A stretch of DNA of 64,000 nucleotides, taken from the NCBI GenBank assembly GCA_032622095.1, contig CP136067.1:52429899-52493898 (forward strand). The letters are read 5' to 3'. The DNA is from Siphonodentalium dalli (taxonomy: Eukaryota; Mollusca; Scaphopoda; Gadilida; Siphonodentaliidae). The notes beneath the pieces were generated by a model. It was given only the letters and a program-made list of their open reading frames with translations, did not search any database and was not told the origin of the DNA. The position numbers and the translations under genes were made by a program. This document shows positions 35,726 to 47,649 of this stretch, in pieces. How positions within the stretch are numbered: position 1 is the stretch's first letter; every line of letters starts with the position of its first letter.

Positions 35726-36485
35726 TTTAAAAGTATAGCTCGTGTAAAACTTGAACTACGATACAAATTAAATATTCCTGAAAAATATATACATGTACAG
35801 ACTATATACTGAAGCCATTCACATCGATCATGTGGGGGAGAGCAATTAAACGACTGATCGACGCGTGTATATTGTGCTAATGGGTTCAGACAATTCGTTA
35901 ATTATTCGCTTGTTGATCAATCTAAGTGAGAGTGACTCTATCAAACTTAGCAAACTTTATGGCCCTTTAAGGCAACCGAACTAAGTCTTTAAGTGTTTTG
36001 GCTCCATTTTGGTGAGAAAATTAGTTATTTACACCGTTCGATTCAGCCTGTAATTCATTAGATTATATGGTGCGTTTAAACTTATAAGGTGTGAAGGTCG
36101 TAAAATGTGGGTGCGGATTTTTCACGGTGGGATCTGTGCTATACACGAATACAACGGACCTCAATTTTGGCAGTCCCTGAAACAAAAGTTGATGCAGTCT
36201 CTGGTTCAAACTTGATGGACTCTATATATCATCGATGTGTATTGTTTATAATTGCGCTCAATAGATGGGCCCCCACCATGTACCATTAACCTGGAATACT
36301 CACCATTTAAGGGCAGAAATCCATAGAAACACAATTTTATAATATAGTTGCCCGAACAAAATTGATGAATAGAACACAACCCCAAAAGTGTAACCAATCT
36401 TCTCAAGCAAAGCTCATCTTCATACTACATGTCCATTGTCACACAACTTACAATATGATCGCCATCTACTTGTTCTGTATTGTGT
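35726..36485. other. No recognisable feature
   Basis: Short frames only. 35860-35920 partly echoes 35215-35260 (cgctaattattcgcttgtatg / cgttaattattcgcttgttg), hinting at an old local duplication. Confidence 0.4.
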
Positions 36486-36885
36486 TTAACCCTTTACCCA
36501 ACAAACCGGCCAAAACCGGCCAAATAAAGCTTCAACAGCCTAAAATATCTTGGGTCTGTCTCAATAAAACCATACAAATATGGATATCATTGGAACCGGC
36601 TCATTGACCACATTGTGATGGTTATAGTTATGCCCTGTGCCAATGCATTCTCTTATATATGCGAGTCGACCATAGGTCGCCTCGCATATATAAGAGAATG
36701 CATTGGCCTAAAAAAAATCTTTTTTTAACACTTTTTACCATTTTTTCTTACATTCTTTAACAATTTTATAATTTTTAATGTGTTAAGCCAATGCATTCTC
36801 TTATATATGCGAGGCGACATATGGTCGACTCGCTTATATAAGAGAATGCATTTGCACAGGGCCGTTCTGTTGGGTAAAGGGTTAA
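36486..36885 (-). mobile_element. Family A MITE, full length (400 bp)
   Basis: TTAACCCTTTACCCAACA at the left, GTTGGGTAAAGGGTTAA at the right. Same layout as the copy at 20266 but reversed. Hairpins at about 36639-36707 and 36786-36855, the second with a few substitutions (cttatataag, gcatttgc). It also shows the uninterrupted spacer into which B inserted in the nested copy. Confidence 0.9.
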
Positions 36886-37167
36886 GGGGCGACATGAAGA
36901 CGGCCTATATTGGCCATGCCGCTCATGTGCACATTTTCAGGACAGATTATGTTTTTGTATTATGTAATAATTTGTTCAAATAATCCAATCAAATCGATAT
37001 CTGAACAACAACCTTGCTGCATGCGTTCTCTTTATCTCTCACTCCATCCCTCCCTCTCCCATCGTTCTTTCTAAAGGAAATATGTGTATTGGTAACAAAC
37101 ATCACCGGTAAAAATAATGGAAATTCCAGACTGCAAAAGTTGTTGATAACTGTCTAATGTTTAGATG

Positions 37168-37698
37168 TTAAAGATACGGGCGGCGTTGGCGGTGGGTATG
37201 TTGTTAAAATATTCACCTCCGTCAAAAACCGCCATAAACAGATATAATAGTAAAATATAGACAGACTTTGTTCTTATACCAAACAGAAATATGGCATAAA
37301 CAGTATGTTATTGTCAAATGTTTTCCTTTGTTGTGTAAAACAAAAGCAAACAAAAAAAACGTTACGGAACCTGGCTTTTGTTTAGATCCGGATATGGTTA
37401 ACATAAAGAGCGTTATTTGTTACTGTTTTCCTGATATGGAAATAATAAAGAGCGTTTATACAATTTGTGTGTGATTAACCAATAGAATTGCGCTGTGTTA
37501 TGCAAACAGAAGCACAACTTATGTAACACGAGCAGTCTCTTTACGTACACCATCGTACGCCTTGACGACAATATAATATTTACGCGCTGATTATGTTTGG
37601 CATATGAACAAAACTATATATATTTTAATATTCCTTCTGTTGATGGCGATTTGAACAAATATGAATATTTCTGCAACGAACGCCGCCCGTGCTTTTAA
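37168..37698 (+). mobile_element. Family K TTAA element (531 bp)
   Basis: TTAA-AGATACGGGCGGCGTTGG to AACGCCGCCCGTGCTT-TTAA. Collinear with the copy at 6487, with small indels. Confidence 0.85.
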
Positions 37699-38596
37699 TT
37701 TTAACTGATATCTAACGTAAATTACAAATTATAAAAAGCTATCTTTGCCTGGCGAAAATACTTCCAAGTTCAGATCATCAGTTTGCTTGTGTAATTATTG
37801 TGTAATATTTGCTCTGCATGACGTTTCATATATGAATTATATACGTATATATAATGAAGCTTAGTGGTTACGTTAAATTGCATCATCAGACAGTATTACT
37901 AGCGTGTCATTTTTAAAAGCTGAATCACCATTATCCAAAATTAATTGAAGATTATCGGGACACGACGCTCATTATATTCATATGATTTCATCTTAATTAT
38001 GCGCAAGCTCGCACCTGCATCAGACGACAGAGTGGAACGCTCGCTTCTGATTGGCTTCTGTGTTCCCGCGAGATTTCATTCGTCGCGTGACAGTAGTAAA
38101 TCACTTAAGATTATGCAGCTTAATATTCAAACCTTAGCCCTTGATGATATCTGCGTATACCCCCAAGCCGGCCATTATAATGCCATGTCATTAATTTTTC
38201 CGTATTTACAATGGATTATGTTCTATTGACTTTATGGAGGGAATAACTCGCGCTGCATATATTTATATAACATTGGGAGATAGTGTCCATGTACTAGTGT
38301 GTTTGTTATGTGTATTCTGTTGCACCGTTAGATTTTTACGTTCATGCTGGTTTCACATATATATATATATATACGCGGATACCTTCTATTCCTGTTTTTT
38401 ACAAACTGTGAGTATATGTGCATGTCGGATAACTGTAAAAGTTCGTTCCATAATACAAACAATGGTTGATATATTGTGTATTTTGATATTCAAACATTGT
38501 TTGTGCAGGATGATCGGGCATTCGATAATGTTAACAAAAATGTCAAAGCATGTAGTGCATATGTAATCTTAAAATTTATCATTCCTGTTGACATCT

Positions 38597-38875
38597 TATA
38601 GCAAATAAAACAGTATCTATACCAAATGGATTCTCCCATGCATTCAGTTATGAAAGTATACATTGGAATGGTATATTATCCATTTGGAGGGATGTTCGGG
38701 TAATAACAGGAGACGACAGGGAGATGAAAACATATTATAAGTGCAGAAGGAAAATTCGTTGGTATAGGAAATGGTCGGATAATAAGTTCAACAAACGGCC
38801 TATTGTTATTTAATATATGAGCATGTTCTAAGGAAACTACTCGTTAATGAGTAATTAGTATAGATAGTGATAACA
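38597..38875 (+). mobile_element. Family E element, diverged
   Basis: tataccaaatggattctccc at the left, ggataataagttcaacaaac at the centre, ctactcgttaatgagtaatt and agtatagatagtg at the right. The terminal TTAA is decayed on both sides. Confidence 0.6.
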
Positions 38876-39160
38876 CTGGTAGATGTTCTTGTCAGTATTC
38901 CGGTATCCCCGATGTTGTGTTTCCACCTTAGAATTTCCAACTTTGGAGAGTACAATTGCCTCAAGTGTGTTAGTCGATTTAGTTTGTCACTCCCAAGTTT
39001 GCCAACCGCACCCGTTAATCATATTTGAGTATAATGATGTCGTGTAAACTTACATACAGACATATATAACTATAGTCTACATAGACACAATTGGTGTCCG
39101 AATTAGAATTTCTGATAAGCTAAATGTTTCGTGCATGCCTGACTTAAAGTGTAGTTTAGA

Positions 39161-39180
39161 CCCCCCCCCCCCCCCCCCCC
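39161..39180 (+). repeat. C20 homopolymer
   Basis: Twenty consecutive C. Shorter C/G runs occur at 26825-26836 (C12), 35445-35455 (C11) and 44337-44347 (G11). Lengths in the assembly may be unreliable. Confidence 0.9.
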
Positions 39181-39905
39181 GACCCTCGCCGACATCCAGA
39201 TTTCAACTACTGACACTTTACGATTATCTGCAATTGCGGCGACACACGTAACACATGTCCACATCTTCTAGTGTTATACACATCACTATATATGCACTGG
39301 TTGTTTATATCGTTTTATAGGAGGGAGAGACGAGAGGAAAGAGAGAGAGATAGAAAGAGAGATGAGAACGAGTGAGAGATAATAATAAACGAGGTTGAAT
39401 AATTTGTTTTACGACATGGTGTGATTTTTTAACCATTTAATTTTTAAACCTTTCCATTCATTCACTGTATAGCCTTACATAAACTGTGTTTACAGGGGTG
39501 ATTGTCAAGAGGACACAACGAGATACTTTCGTTGTAACATAGCTCGCATTGTATATAAACGTTGAGGTATAGTACACATCTTAGGCATGATTGAACATTT
39601 TAGCATTTGGTTTTCGATGTTAGTGACGGCGGGGACGGGTGTAGCGTGGCTCACTCCGAAATCGAATCCCATGCATACACATGCAGTGCCCATTCATTTA
39701 GATAACTTTATGTCATTTTCTTCAATCACTAGAAAAGTTGAGGTATGAAAGTCAAGCTTTTCTAACTCATATCGTATGAGTATGATCTTCCTGGTTTGCA
39801 GTTGGAAATACGACGGTAGGCACCCCACCCACACGACGACCCTATTAAAACGTCATAGCAGGTTGGGCCGTGATATATATATATATATAGGTGAACATTC
39901 GAGTT

Positions 39906-39934
39906 TACTTAATTCTTCCTTTCTTCTGTTGCAG
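39906..39934 (+). other. Splice acceptor before the RASSF9/10-like coding exon
   Basis: A run of T and C (ttcttcctttcttctgttg) ends in cag exactly one base before the ATG. This is a strong 3' splice site. It implies an upstream exon that is non-coding or adds a few residues. The in-frame codons before it have no RASSF-like character. Confidence 0.7.
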
Positions 39935-41341
39935 ATGGGTACAGAGTCTGACGTCGATGAATTACCTATATGGGTGGATGGAACGCAGAAATGGGTGACC
40001 GGACTGACCAACAGAACCACGTGCGACGACGCAGTGTATGCGTTGTTATTTAACGAACGCCTCCATGAAAAGCAACGAACTGACGAGTTCGCTATATTCG
40101 AGCGGTGGCGGGACGTGGAGCGCCCTGTACAGGGTAGAACGAAAATACTCAAAATATGGAGAGCTTGGGGCGAGGAGAAGTTAAATGTTCAACTATCGCT
40201 TCGCAGAATTTCCGAACATAATATCGGACCTGGGGAGTTATATGCATCGCGACGACGTCATCACAAACGGTCTAAAATGAAACACACGAATTGCAAACAT
40301 AATTCTATGGAATACAAAAGTGCTAGTGACAGATTAAAGACGTTAGAGTTGCTAGCTAAATCAGTTGTTACTCAGGAAAAAACAATTCAGGAACTGAATG
40401 TACGGATATCAAAAGCCGATATTAAAATCAGGGAGCGTGAAACCAGACTGGTGCGTCTGAACGTTGATCCGTTATCTGGGCAGCGTGGTAGTGATTCAAA
40501 CATCGACACTATGTCCGATGACAGTATGAATGAATTTCTTTCTCGTGTAGACGAAAAATCTCTCGAACAATACCTCTTTTTCTGCGAAGGAATCATCAAG
40601 ATGGAACAGGAACTGTTAAACGAAGAGGCAAAAATTGATGACATATCGTCACAAATTCATGATAGTTTTTCTGACGATGCAGCATTCTCTTCGTGTAACA
40701 CATCAAATGATTCTGTATTGTTCAACCAAGGAGAATCAGTTTGTTCGGAAAGAGCCGTCGAAGCTCAACTTGATCAAGTTCGTATTGAGATCAACAGATG
40801 CTTGACTGCCAGCATGATGCAGCGCTTCTCGATGGACGATATTTCCAAAAAATGTTCATATATCGACCGCATTCGTAGTGAAAAAAGTTCCATCGTTGAG
40901 GATCTCGAAAGAGAGCTCGCTTTAATTGATCACCAGGGTGTATTTACGACACAACCTCATTCCGTTCTGGAAAATCATCGCTTTGGCGGTGGATATCGTG
41001 CTCCCGACTCTAGTCATATGGACCGTGATCATGTCGCTAACAAAACCTACAATCTATCCGAAAGTACACATCTGGACGTAACTATTTCTGGATTTACAGT
41101 TCCGAGTATTCCCCCGCACAAGGCTCCAGACATCAGGTACAAAAACAATGAATTTAATCACAGGAACTACGTCAACTCGCTGCACACAGAAGGTCACGGT
41201 TCACGGATTATAAACGATGACGTGATCAGCAAAGTTCCTTATAAAGCTGACCGAGAGGATAACGATTCTAATTCGGATACTGGACTCAGTTCAATGCACA
41301 GCGATGATTCGCCGACTCCTGGACTTGAAACTCTGGTGTGA
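39935..41341 (+). CDS. RASSF9/RASSF10-like N-terminal Ras-association protein
   Basis: Predicted 468-residue protein of the N-terminal RASSF group (RASSF7-10). These are cytosolic scaffold proteins that place a Ras-association (RA) domain before coiled coils. Residues about 9-92 read as the RA domain: PIWVDGTQKWVTGLT, then FERWRDVERP, then ILKIWRAWGEEKLNVQ, a close match in type to RASSF9/10 (EKWR...ERxLP...ILKLWxAWGDE). A basic patch RRRHHKRSK lies at 106-114. Heptad-rich, charged stretches at about 127-176, 205-245 and 272-333 look like coiled coils. The tail is acidic and Ser-rich and contains SDTGLSSMHSDDS, as in vertebrate RASSF9/10. The last four residues, ETLV, fit a class I PDZ ligand. 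I chose the ATG at 39935 because a polypyrimidine tract ending in cag sits directly before it; the 53 in-frame codons upstream look like intron. One upstream exon, possibly only 5'UTR, must exist outside what I can place. RASSF9 versus RASSF10 cannot be settled here; invertebrates may have a single co-orthologue. Confidence 0.88.
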   Translation: MGTESDVDELPIWVDGTQKWVTGLTNRTTCDDAVYALLFNERLHEKQRTDEFAIFERWRDVERPVQGRTKILKIWRAWGEEKLNVQLSLRRISEHNIGPGELYASRRRHHKRSKMKHTNCKHNSMEYKSASDRLKTLELLAKSVVTQEKTIQELNVRISKADIKIRERETRLVRLNVDPLSGQRGSDSNIDTMSDDSMNEFLSRVDEKSLEQYLFFCEGIIKMEQELLNEEAKIDDISSQIHDSFSDDAAFSSCNTSNDSVLFNQGESVCSERAVEAQLDQVRIEINRCLTASMMQRFSMDDISKKCSYIDRIRSEKSSIVEDLERELALIDHQGVFTTQPHSVLENHRFGGGYRAPDSSHMDRDHVANKTYNLSESTHLDVTISGFTVPSIPPHKAPDIRYKNNEFNHRNYVNSLHTEGHGSRIINDDVISKVPYKADREDNDSNSDTGLSSMHSDDSPTPGLETLV

Positions 41342-41373
41342 CGTCAGACTGCTCCATCTTATTTCATCTCCGA

Positions 41374-41379
41374 AATAAA
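41374..41379 (+). terminator. Polyadenylation signal of the RASSF9/10-like gene
   Basis: AATAAA lies 33 bases after the TGA stop. This gives a very short 3'UTR that ends before the 278-bp triplication begins. Confidence 0.5.
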
Positions 41380-41433
41380 TACAAGTGCCAAATATGTTGA
41401 TTTTTTCATTAAAATTTATCACGCGTGTCAAGA

Positions 41434-42268
41434 TTGTTTCTGTAAAATCCCAGCGGCGGGTTGCAGCCTGAAATAATGTTCGATTTTGTAGCCAATACGA
41501 TTGGATAGCGAACAATTCTTAATCGAGGTTCACGATTAGATGGCGATTGATATTAAATCGCAACAAAACATGCATGGCACGCGAGGTTATATAGGATAAA
41601 AATATCCGTTATTTCGCCAAAGTACGTTCTATATAGAGTTATCACCCTTCCGATTCACTCAGGATAATAATTTCTAAATGTAATCCTTATATATAACCTA
41701 ACACGTCACCTTTGTTTCTGTAAAATCCCAGCGGCGGGTTGCAGCCTGAAATAATGTTCGATTTTGTAGCCAATACGATTGGATAGCGAACAATTCTTAA
41801 TCGAGGTTCACGATTAGATGGCGATTGATATTAAATCGCAACAAAACATGCATGGCACGCGAGGTTATATAGGATAAAAATATCCGTTATTTCGCCAAAG
41901 TACGTTCTATATAGAGTTATCACCCTTCCGATTCACTCAGGATAATAATTTCTAAATGTAATCCTTATATATAACCTAACACGTCACCTTTGTTTCTGTA
42001 AAATCCCAGCGGCGGGTTGCAGCCTGAAATAATGTTCGATTTTGTAGCCAATACGATTGGATAGCGAACAATTCTTAATCGAGGTTCACGATTAGATGGC
42101 GATTGATATTAAATCGCAACAAAACATGCATGGCACGCGAGGTTATATAGGATAAAAATATCCGTTATTTCGCCAAAGTACGTTATATATAGAGTTATCA
42201 CCCTTCCGATTCACTCAGGATAATAATTTCTAAATGTAATCCTTATATATAACCTAACACGTCACCTG
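41434..42268 (+). repeat. 278-bp unit in three near-identical tandem copies
   Basis: tttctgtaaaatcccagcgg starts at 41437, 41715 and 41993, an exact period of 278. I noticed one base difference (gttctatatag versus gttatatatag in copy three). Part of the unit (cttaatcgaggttcacgatt to gcgattgatatt) is mirrored just after the array (42279-42316). Confidence 0.95.
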
Positions 42269-42365
42269 TTACTCCGTTTAAATATCAATCGCTATCTAAC
42301 CTTGAACCCGATTAAGTATATCTCATCGTGTGCATATTATAGGTGGGTTTTGTTACACCCGATCC

Positions 42366-43091
42366 GGTTTCGAGGATCACAATACTTTTATACGGATTTA
42401 CACCCACAGAAAGACTTATTCATTCGAGTCAAAGAATATTGAAGCATTCTGATCCTAATTTTTCTTCAGCATTAAACAATAATGGGCGTTTGTTTCACTT
42501 ATGTACGACAAATGAATACAGTTGTAAAACTGATATGACAGTGACCAAGTGTTTTCAGAGTATAAACAGTCTGAGGTAATGGCTACATAAAATAAATATA
42601 AGCGCCCGGGGCTTTATTGAGAACGAAACTAAACAAAAAGAATCCACTTATTCAGCGGAAAGCGCTGTGTATTTTATGAGAAGTTTAATATTGAAATTCC
42701 TTGTCTTTCTGTCAAGATTTATCGGCAGACGATAAGGCCTGGTTAAGTAGTCCTGCTAATTTGTTATGATGTTGATGGGTCCTGCCGAAGAGCTATGGTG
42801 TTGGCATACAGGGCAAAGCAACTCTATTGAAAACTTAACGTTATTTTGTATACTTCCATTTATTTTATGTATCCATTACCTCAGACTGTTTATACTCTGA
42901 ACACACTTGGTCACTGTCATATCAGTTTTACAACTGTATTCATTTGTCGTACATAAGTGAAACAAACGCCCATTATTGTTGAATGCTGAAGAAAAATTAG
43001 GATCAGAATGCTTCAATATTCTCTGACTCCAATGAATAAGTCTTTCTGTGGATGTAAATCCGTATAAAAGTATTGTGATCCTCGTAAACTG
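42366..43091. repeat. Long inverted repeat, arms of about 235 bp
   Basis: Arm one is 42366-42599, arm two 42855-43091, mirror images with only a few differences over the full length. The spacer is 255 bp and contains the left end of a Q element. Arm one keeps an open frame of 78 codons that I do not recognise. A transcript would fold into long double-stranded RNA. Confidence 0.85.
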
Positions 43092-43893
43092 GATTATATG
43101 AGTCCGCCTGTCTGTCTAGCCGGCCGTCCCTGACGATCCGTCGGGGCATCCGCTCATTTATCTCAACCATGGGATATCGGATATCCATGAAATTTGGTAT
43201 GCAGTTCGGCATCAGGAGGGATTTCAAAAGAGGGTTCATTGACGTTGTTTACAATTTCCGTTCAAGAGTTACCTCTTTTGTTTATCTGAAAATGTTGGAT
43301 TTCTGTCCGTCCGCTCATATATCTCAACCATGGGTTATCAGATATCGATGAAATTTGGTATGCAGTTCGGCATCAGGAGGGCTTTCAAAAGAGGGTTCAT
43401 TGACGTTGTTCACAATTTCCGTTCAAGAGTTATCCCTCTTTCTTTATCTGAAAATATTGGATTTCCGTCCGTCCGTCGTTAGAATTGTCAAGTAATTTGT
43501 TCGCTCATGACATTTGTTTTCACCATTTTGTTTCCGACCTGCCCATATTTCAATTTTCACCATGAGGGAATCCCGTGGTGCAACCGCTTGTTTGTAATGT
43601 TATCATTTATGCGTTTTTTGGCTAATCCGAGCGATTGGAGCAAAAGACTGAATCTGTATTAAACATTCAAGAACTATATTTTAAAATAATTTAATAATGG
43701 CTAGTGTTTGCAACACGACAAGAATAGCCATCTCAACAATGGCGTGTTTGCAATAACACAGACATTATTAAAAATATTTCACAATGTACATGCTTTTGAA
43801 TGTTTAACATCATCGCTTTGCACTACGAGCATCATAGCAATTCAGAAGCACCCATCAGCGTCAAAATAAATTAGCAGGACCACTTAACAGGGG
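42738..43893. mobile_element. Family Q element carrying an insertion
   Basis: Left cctggttaagtagtcctgct, right gcaggaccacttaacagggg. Interior Q sequence resumes near 43620 (ggctaatccgagcgattgg). About 42850-43600 is extra: one arm of a long inverted repeat plus a duplicated (CCGT)-type segment. Confidence 0.6.
43094..43490 (+). repeat. (CCGT)-type segment with 161-bp tandem duplication
   Basis: ctcaaccatgggatatcgga, then gaaatttggtatgcagttcgg and caggagggatttcaaaagag, occurs at 43162 and again at 43322, nearly identical, each followed by ccgtccgtc-like text. It resembles the L family and lies inside a Q element. Confidence 0.65.
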
Positions 43894-43969
43894 TGAAATC
43901 TTCTTCGTTCCTGTCATATTCTTCTTCTACATACATCTACATGTATATATATATTCGTGTATGTCTGTC

Positions 43970-45345
43970 TGTGTTCTATAGATATTCTCGGGAGACAATA
44001 TATATGGCACCAAGGGGTCTAGCAGGGGTAACTTATCACGAGGAAGACAATGGTGCGTGTTAGAACTTTCTAAAGTGATGCTGTTGATGTCAGGGGCAGA
44101 ACATAATTTTGTCGTTGATTTGCACCAAACCTTTACATAATCGTCTCCATGATATGAGGAATCTAATGGTATGGTTTACATCAGGGGTGCACGGAAGGCG
44201 AGAGGGGCACCAAAATTTATAACAATATCTTTAGCGCCGATTTCCACCAAATTGATACACATTCTTCTCCATGATACGAAGAATCTATAATCGTGTGATT
44301 GAAAGACGCCAAATTGGTGCCGTTTGGTGAGAGATTGGGGGGGGGGGACTAAATTTGATACGAATTTGTTTAGTCGCCGATTTCCACCAAACGTATACGA
44401 GTGTATATTATTCTTCATGATATAATGAGTCTAATTGTGAGGTTTGATATGTCATGAATGGGGAGGGGGCATCAAAAGTTATCACAATAGGTTTAGCACC
44501 AATTTAAATATGTCAAAGGTGGCATGAATGGGGAGGGAGGGGCAGCAAAACTGATACAAATATGTTTAGCGCTAATTTCAACCAAATGCATGCACGTTCT
44601 TCTCCAATGATACGAGGAATCAAATCGTGTGGGTTAATGACGCCACACTCGATGCCTATATTTGGGAATGTCTGCCTGTGTTATATATAAATATACGCGC
44701 GGTGGCACCAAATGGGTTTAGAGGAAGATAATGGTGCGGGTTAAAATTTTCTAAAGTGGCCCTGTCGGGGCAGAAAAGGAGGAGGGGCAGCAGAAATGGT
44801 GAAATATTTTTGTCGCCGATTTCCACCAAAACGTATACATATTCATCTCCTTGATATGGCGTCGTTCGATTCAGGGATGAACGGAGGGGAGAGAGGCACC
44901 GAAAACATAATTTAGCGCTGATTTCCACCAAATTGATACATATTCTTTGCCATGATACATATACGAGGAATCTAATCCTGTGATTTAAAGACGCCAAATT
45001 GGTGCCGATTGGGTGAGAGATTTGGGGAGATAAATTTGATAAGAATTTGTTTAGTCACCGATTACCACCATGCGTAATTATCGCCATGGTATCTTGAGTC
45101 TAATGGTATGGTTTAAACATGTCAAAGGTGGCACCGTACAAGTCATTAAGGGTGAGGGGAATACACTGATACAAATATGTTTAGCGTTAATTTCCACCAA
45201 ATTCATACACGATCGTCTCCGATGATACGAGAAATCAAATCGTGTAGGTTAAAAGGAGATGCGTACTACATGTAACATTGATATGAATATTTTAGTCGCC
45301 GATATCCACCAAAGTTATATATAGTCATCTCCATAATTCGTTCTA
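43970..45345 (+). repeat. Diverged repeat array (about 9 units of 100-190 bp)
   Basis: gtttagcgccgatttccacc then aaattgatacacattcttct then ccatgatacgaggaatctaa recurs with changes near 44110, 44236, 44384, 44574, 44820, 44920, 45060, 45190 and 45300. Between them are ggcaccaaa and ggggagggg stretches, with a G11 run at 44337. No coding. Confidence 0.75.
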
Positions 45346-45846
45346 TAAGAGTTTTCATGCGTTCAAATTTCACAACCTCGAAAATGGTTACCGAATTAAG
45401 TCACATGAACCATTATATCTTAAGAACTGTCATATATGTATATATAGTGAGTTAGCAAAAACAGATACATATAAAGAAGAAAGCATTAAATGCATATGCA
45501 TCATTCTATTTAAGATATGCATATATCCTTGCAAGATGAGGGACATTGAACCGTCAGAGGATGGCTTGTTAGAATGGCTCAAATATTATAAAACAATTGA
45601 GTATGTCCTATTGAAAATATTTTCCACGAAAGAGATACAATAGTGTTCAAACAATAGTGGGCACAGTGTGCAGTCAAATATATTTTATTCTGAGATAAAA
45701 GAAATCAGTCAGTAGTACATGACTTTTCAGGATTCTCCAATACTGGCATATGACAAGGGTACATCTGCCCGATACAGAGGATTTCTTCCATTTGTTTTAG
45801 AACAGACCCACATAGCCTAACACAAACAACTTAAAATCTCGCTATG

Positions 45847-45905
45847 GATAGGATAGGATAGGATAATTTTATTTACAATATACACACATGGAAAGTACAA
45901 TTACA
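45847..45905 (-). mobile_element. Probable LINE 3' end with (TATCC)n tail
   Basis: On the minus strand the stretch reads attgtaaataaaattatcc followed by TATCC repeats (ggataggatagg on the plus strand, 45847-45866). This is the usual form of a LINE 3' end with AATAAA and a microsatellite tail. I found no ORF2 remnant upstream on the minus strand (45910-46430). Confidence 0.4.
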
Positions 45906-46437
45906 AATAAATATAATATTAATAGACTATACATGTATATTGTGTATATGTGTCGGGCACATGTATATATAGAGAGCAACATTTCATTTAACTGAGAATA
46001 ATTAGCCAGTATAGCACCATGAACCGAGGAGTACCTGGACATTTCTTTGAATCATCTCAATTCATTTGTATCTTCGTGAATGGAGATATGATAAACAGGT
46101 GTCCTCAAAATCTTGGTCTAGCCCATCAGATTGATTTATACATTTCTATGTAAAACCCAATTGTCGTGTTTTAGTTATGCGAACCCAATACAAAATATTA
46201 AAAAAAAAAAAAAAACGTCAATTCCAACCACGTCGACTGCACGATTTAAAACTGATAACGCCTGAAGTACGCGCAGCTGTAAATAAATAAATACTTCTTT
46301 ATTGGTGGGACGAAGTAATCGCGATAAACAAAATGACAATCACTCCGACAAGGTGACCCACTACTTATGATCCATGTATAAGAATGTTTGTTATGCCTAT
46401 TTGCATATACAATTTTTTAGAATAGGTGTAACACTTT

Positions 46438-47212
46438 ATGCAAAACCATATGGAGGCGACTTGTTCACACGGCTGTCAGATCTCAGTACTCCGAGTCATG
46501 GCGTTCATCGTTGGGGGGGGGGCGAACGTCCAATCTAGTATTCTGACACGAATAGTCAACGACCCTCTCTCAATCTGGAGCATATGGAGGCTACTTGCAG
46601 AGAACCCGACAAAGAGTCGTGAACTGAAGAACATCGCAAGGCTACTAAATAGGATGTTGTTTGAAAACCGGAACCAATGTAATACATGTGGCCAAACATT
46701 TACAAATGAAATTGAACATATAACAAACTCCTGTAATTCTTCTGTGATGCATAGACTACGCTACGTTTATTGGATGGTGATAATTGACCACTTTGGAGTT
46801 CAATTTTTCAGTGCGTTGGACTCGCTTGAACTAGAAGAGTTCCACGTCCTTCAATACTCGGTGGGGAGGCCAACACCATATTGTTTACAGATGACATTTG
46901 GAGTCAATTTATCATTGCCTCATTCTCCTTCGTCAGTTGGTTCGACAAAATAGCTGAGCCATCAGACGTCGGAGCATACCACTAACCCGATACGTCCACA
47001 CGCATGTGACATATACAGATACACAGCACTGGCTACAGGCAAATATACGTGAATCCTGACTGAATGTATATAGTGCATTATATAAATACTACCACATGTT
47101 TATAGAACCTGTGTTCGCGGACAACTATTTATTCCACATTACACATTATAATGTATCATGTATGTTCTTCATTTTGGAGGTTAATAAACTAATAATAATA
47201 ATGTTTATTTCA
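46438..47212 (+). mobile_element. LINE ORF2 C-terminal zinc-finger fragment with (AAT)n tail
   Basis: An open frame of 171 codons (46438-46953) holds SIWSIWRLLAENPTKSREL, then CNTCGQTFTNEIEHITNSC, a C-x2-C-x9-H-x4-C finger of the kind that ends many LINE ORF2 proteins, then a short hydrophobic tail. The 3'UTR ends with gttaataaactaataataataatg at about 47182-47212, containing AATAAA and an (AAT)n tail. The 5' part including all of the RT catalytic domain is absent. A G8 run at 46512 sits near the start of the frame, so the first residues may not belong to it. Confidence 0.65.
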
Positions 47213-47219
47213 TTATATA

Positions 47220-47552
47220 CAGTCTGCAGGTCAATTAACGATTCATAATCCGAATAAGCGCCCCCATTTGCTATTTATTTGGATTCGGGGGTAACAAATA
47301 TTTTATTTGAGTTGAGGAACCCACCTATCAATGCTCAGAGTTATTAGATATTGATTTTTAAAATTGGGAACAACTTGTTGATAAATAACACGTTTCTGGC
47401 AATTTTATACTATAGTTGACAGTGGTTATAATTATCTTTTGGTAATTAATCGATTCTGATAACTGAAGCGGCATTTCTAAAAATGTCGTCGTTGTTGGAA
47501 TCTGATTATATGGGGACGATCTAATCGGATTGAGTACCTTTAAAAAGAGCCA
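47220..47552 (+). mobile_element. Family D copy, right end preserved
   Basis: Starts near cataatccgaataagcgccc, contains gattcgggggtaacaaata and gttgaggaacccacctatca, and ends GGATTGAGTACCT-TTAA at 47552. It lies directly between two LINE fragments. Confidence 0.7.
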
Positions 47553-47649
47553 TGTCCGTCAATTGCAGTTCAAATCCTTTATGGGATAAACGTAATTGCG
47601 ATGTTTCTAGATTCAGCATGTTGCTCAAATTATCGCACAAATGAAACTC

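Larger units (their letters stand above)
37699..39905. other. Upstream flank of the RASSF9/10-like gene
   Basis: Apart from the E copy (38597-38875) and the C20 run, no feature is firm. 37960-38110 is GC-richer (gcaagctcgcacctgcatca, ttggcttctgtgttcccgcg, with gattggc as a reverse CCAAT) and could be a promoter or first exon. This is inference only. GA-rich text lies at 39320-39385. Confidence 0.35.

Noticed and set aside
39776-39934. 53-residue in-frame N-terminal extension of the RASSF-like protein
   Set aside because: It has no RASSF-like sequence, includes an AT run and ends at a textbook splice acceptor, so it reads as intron.
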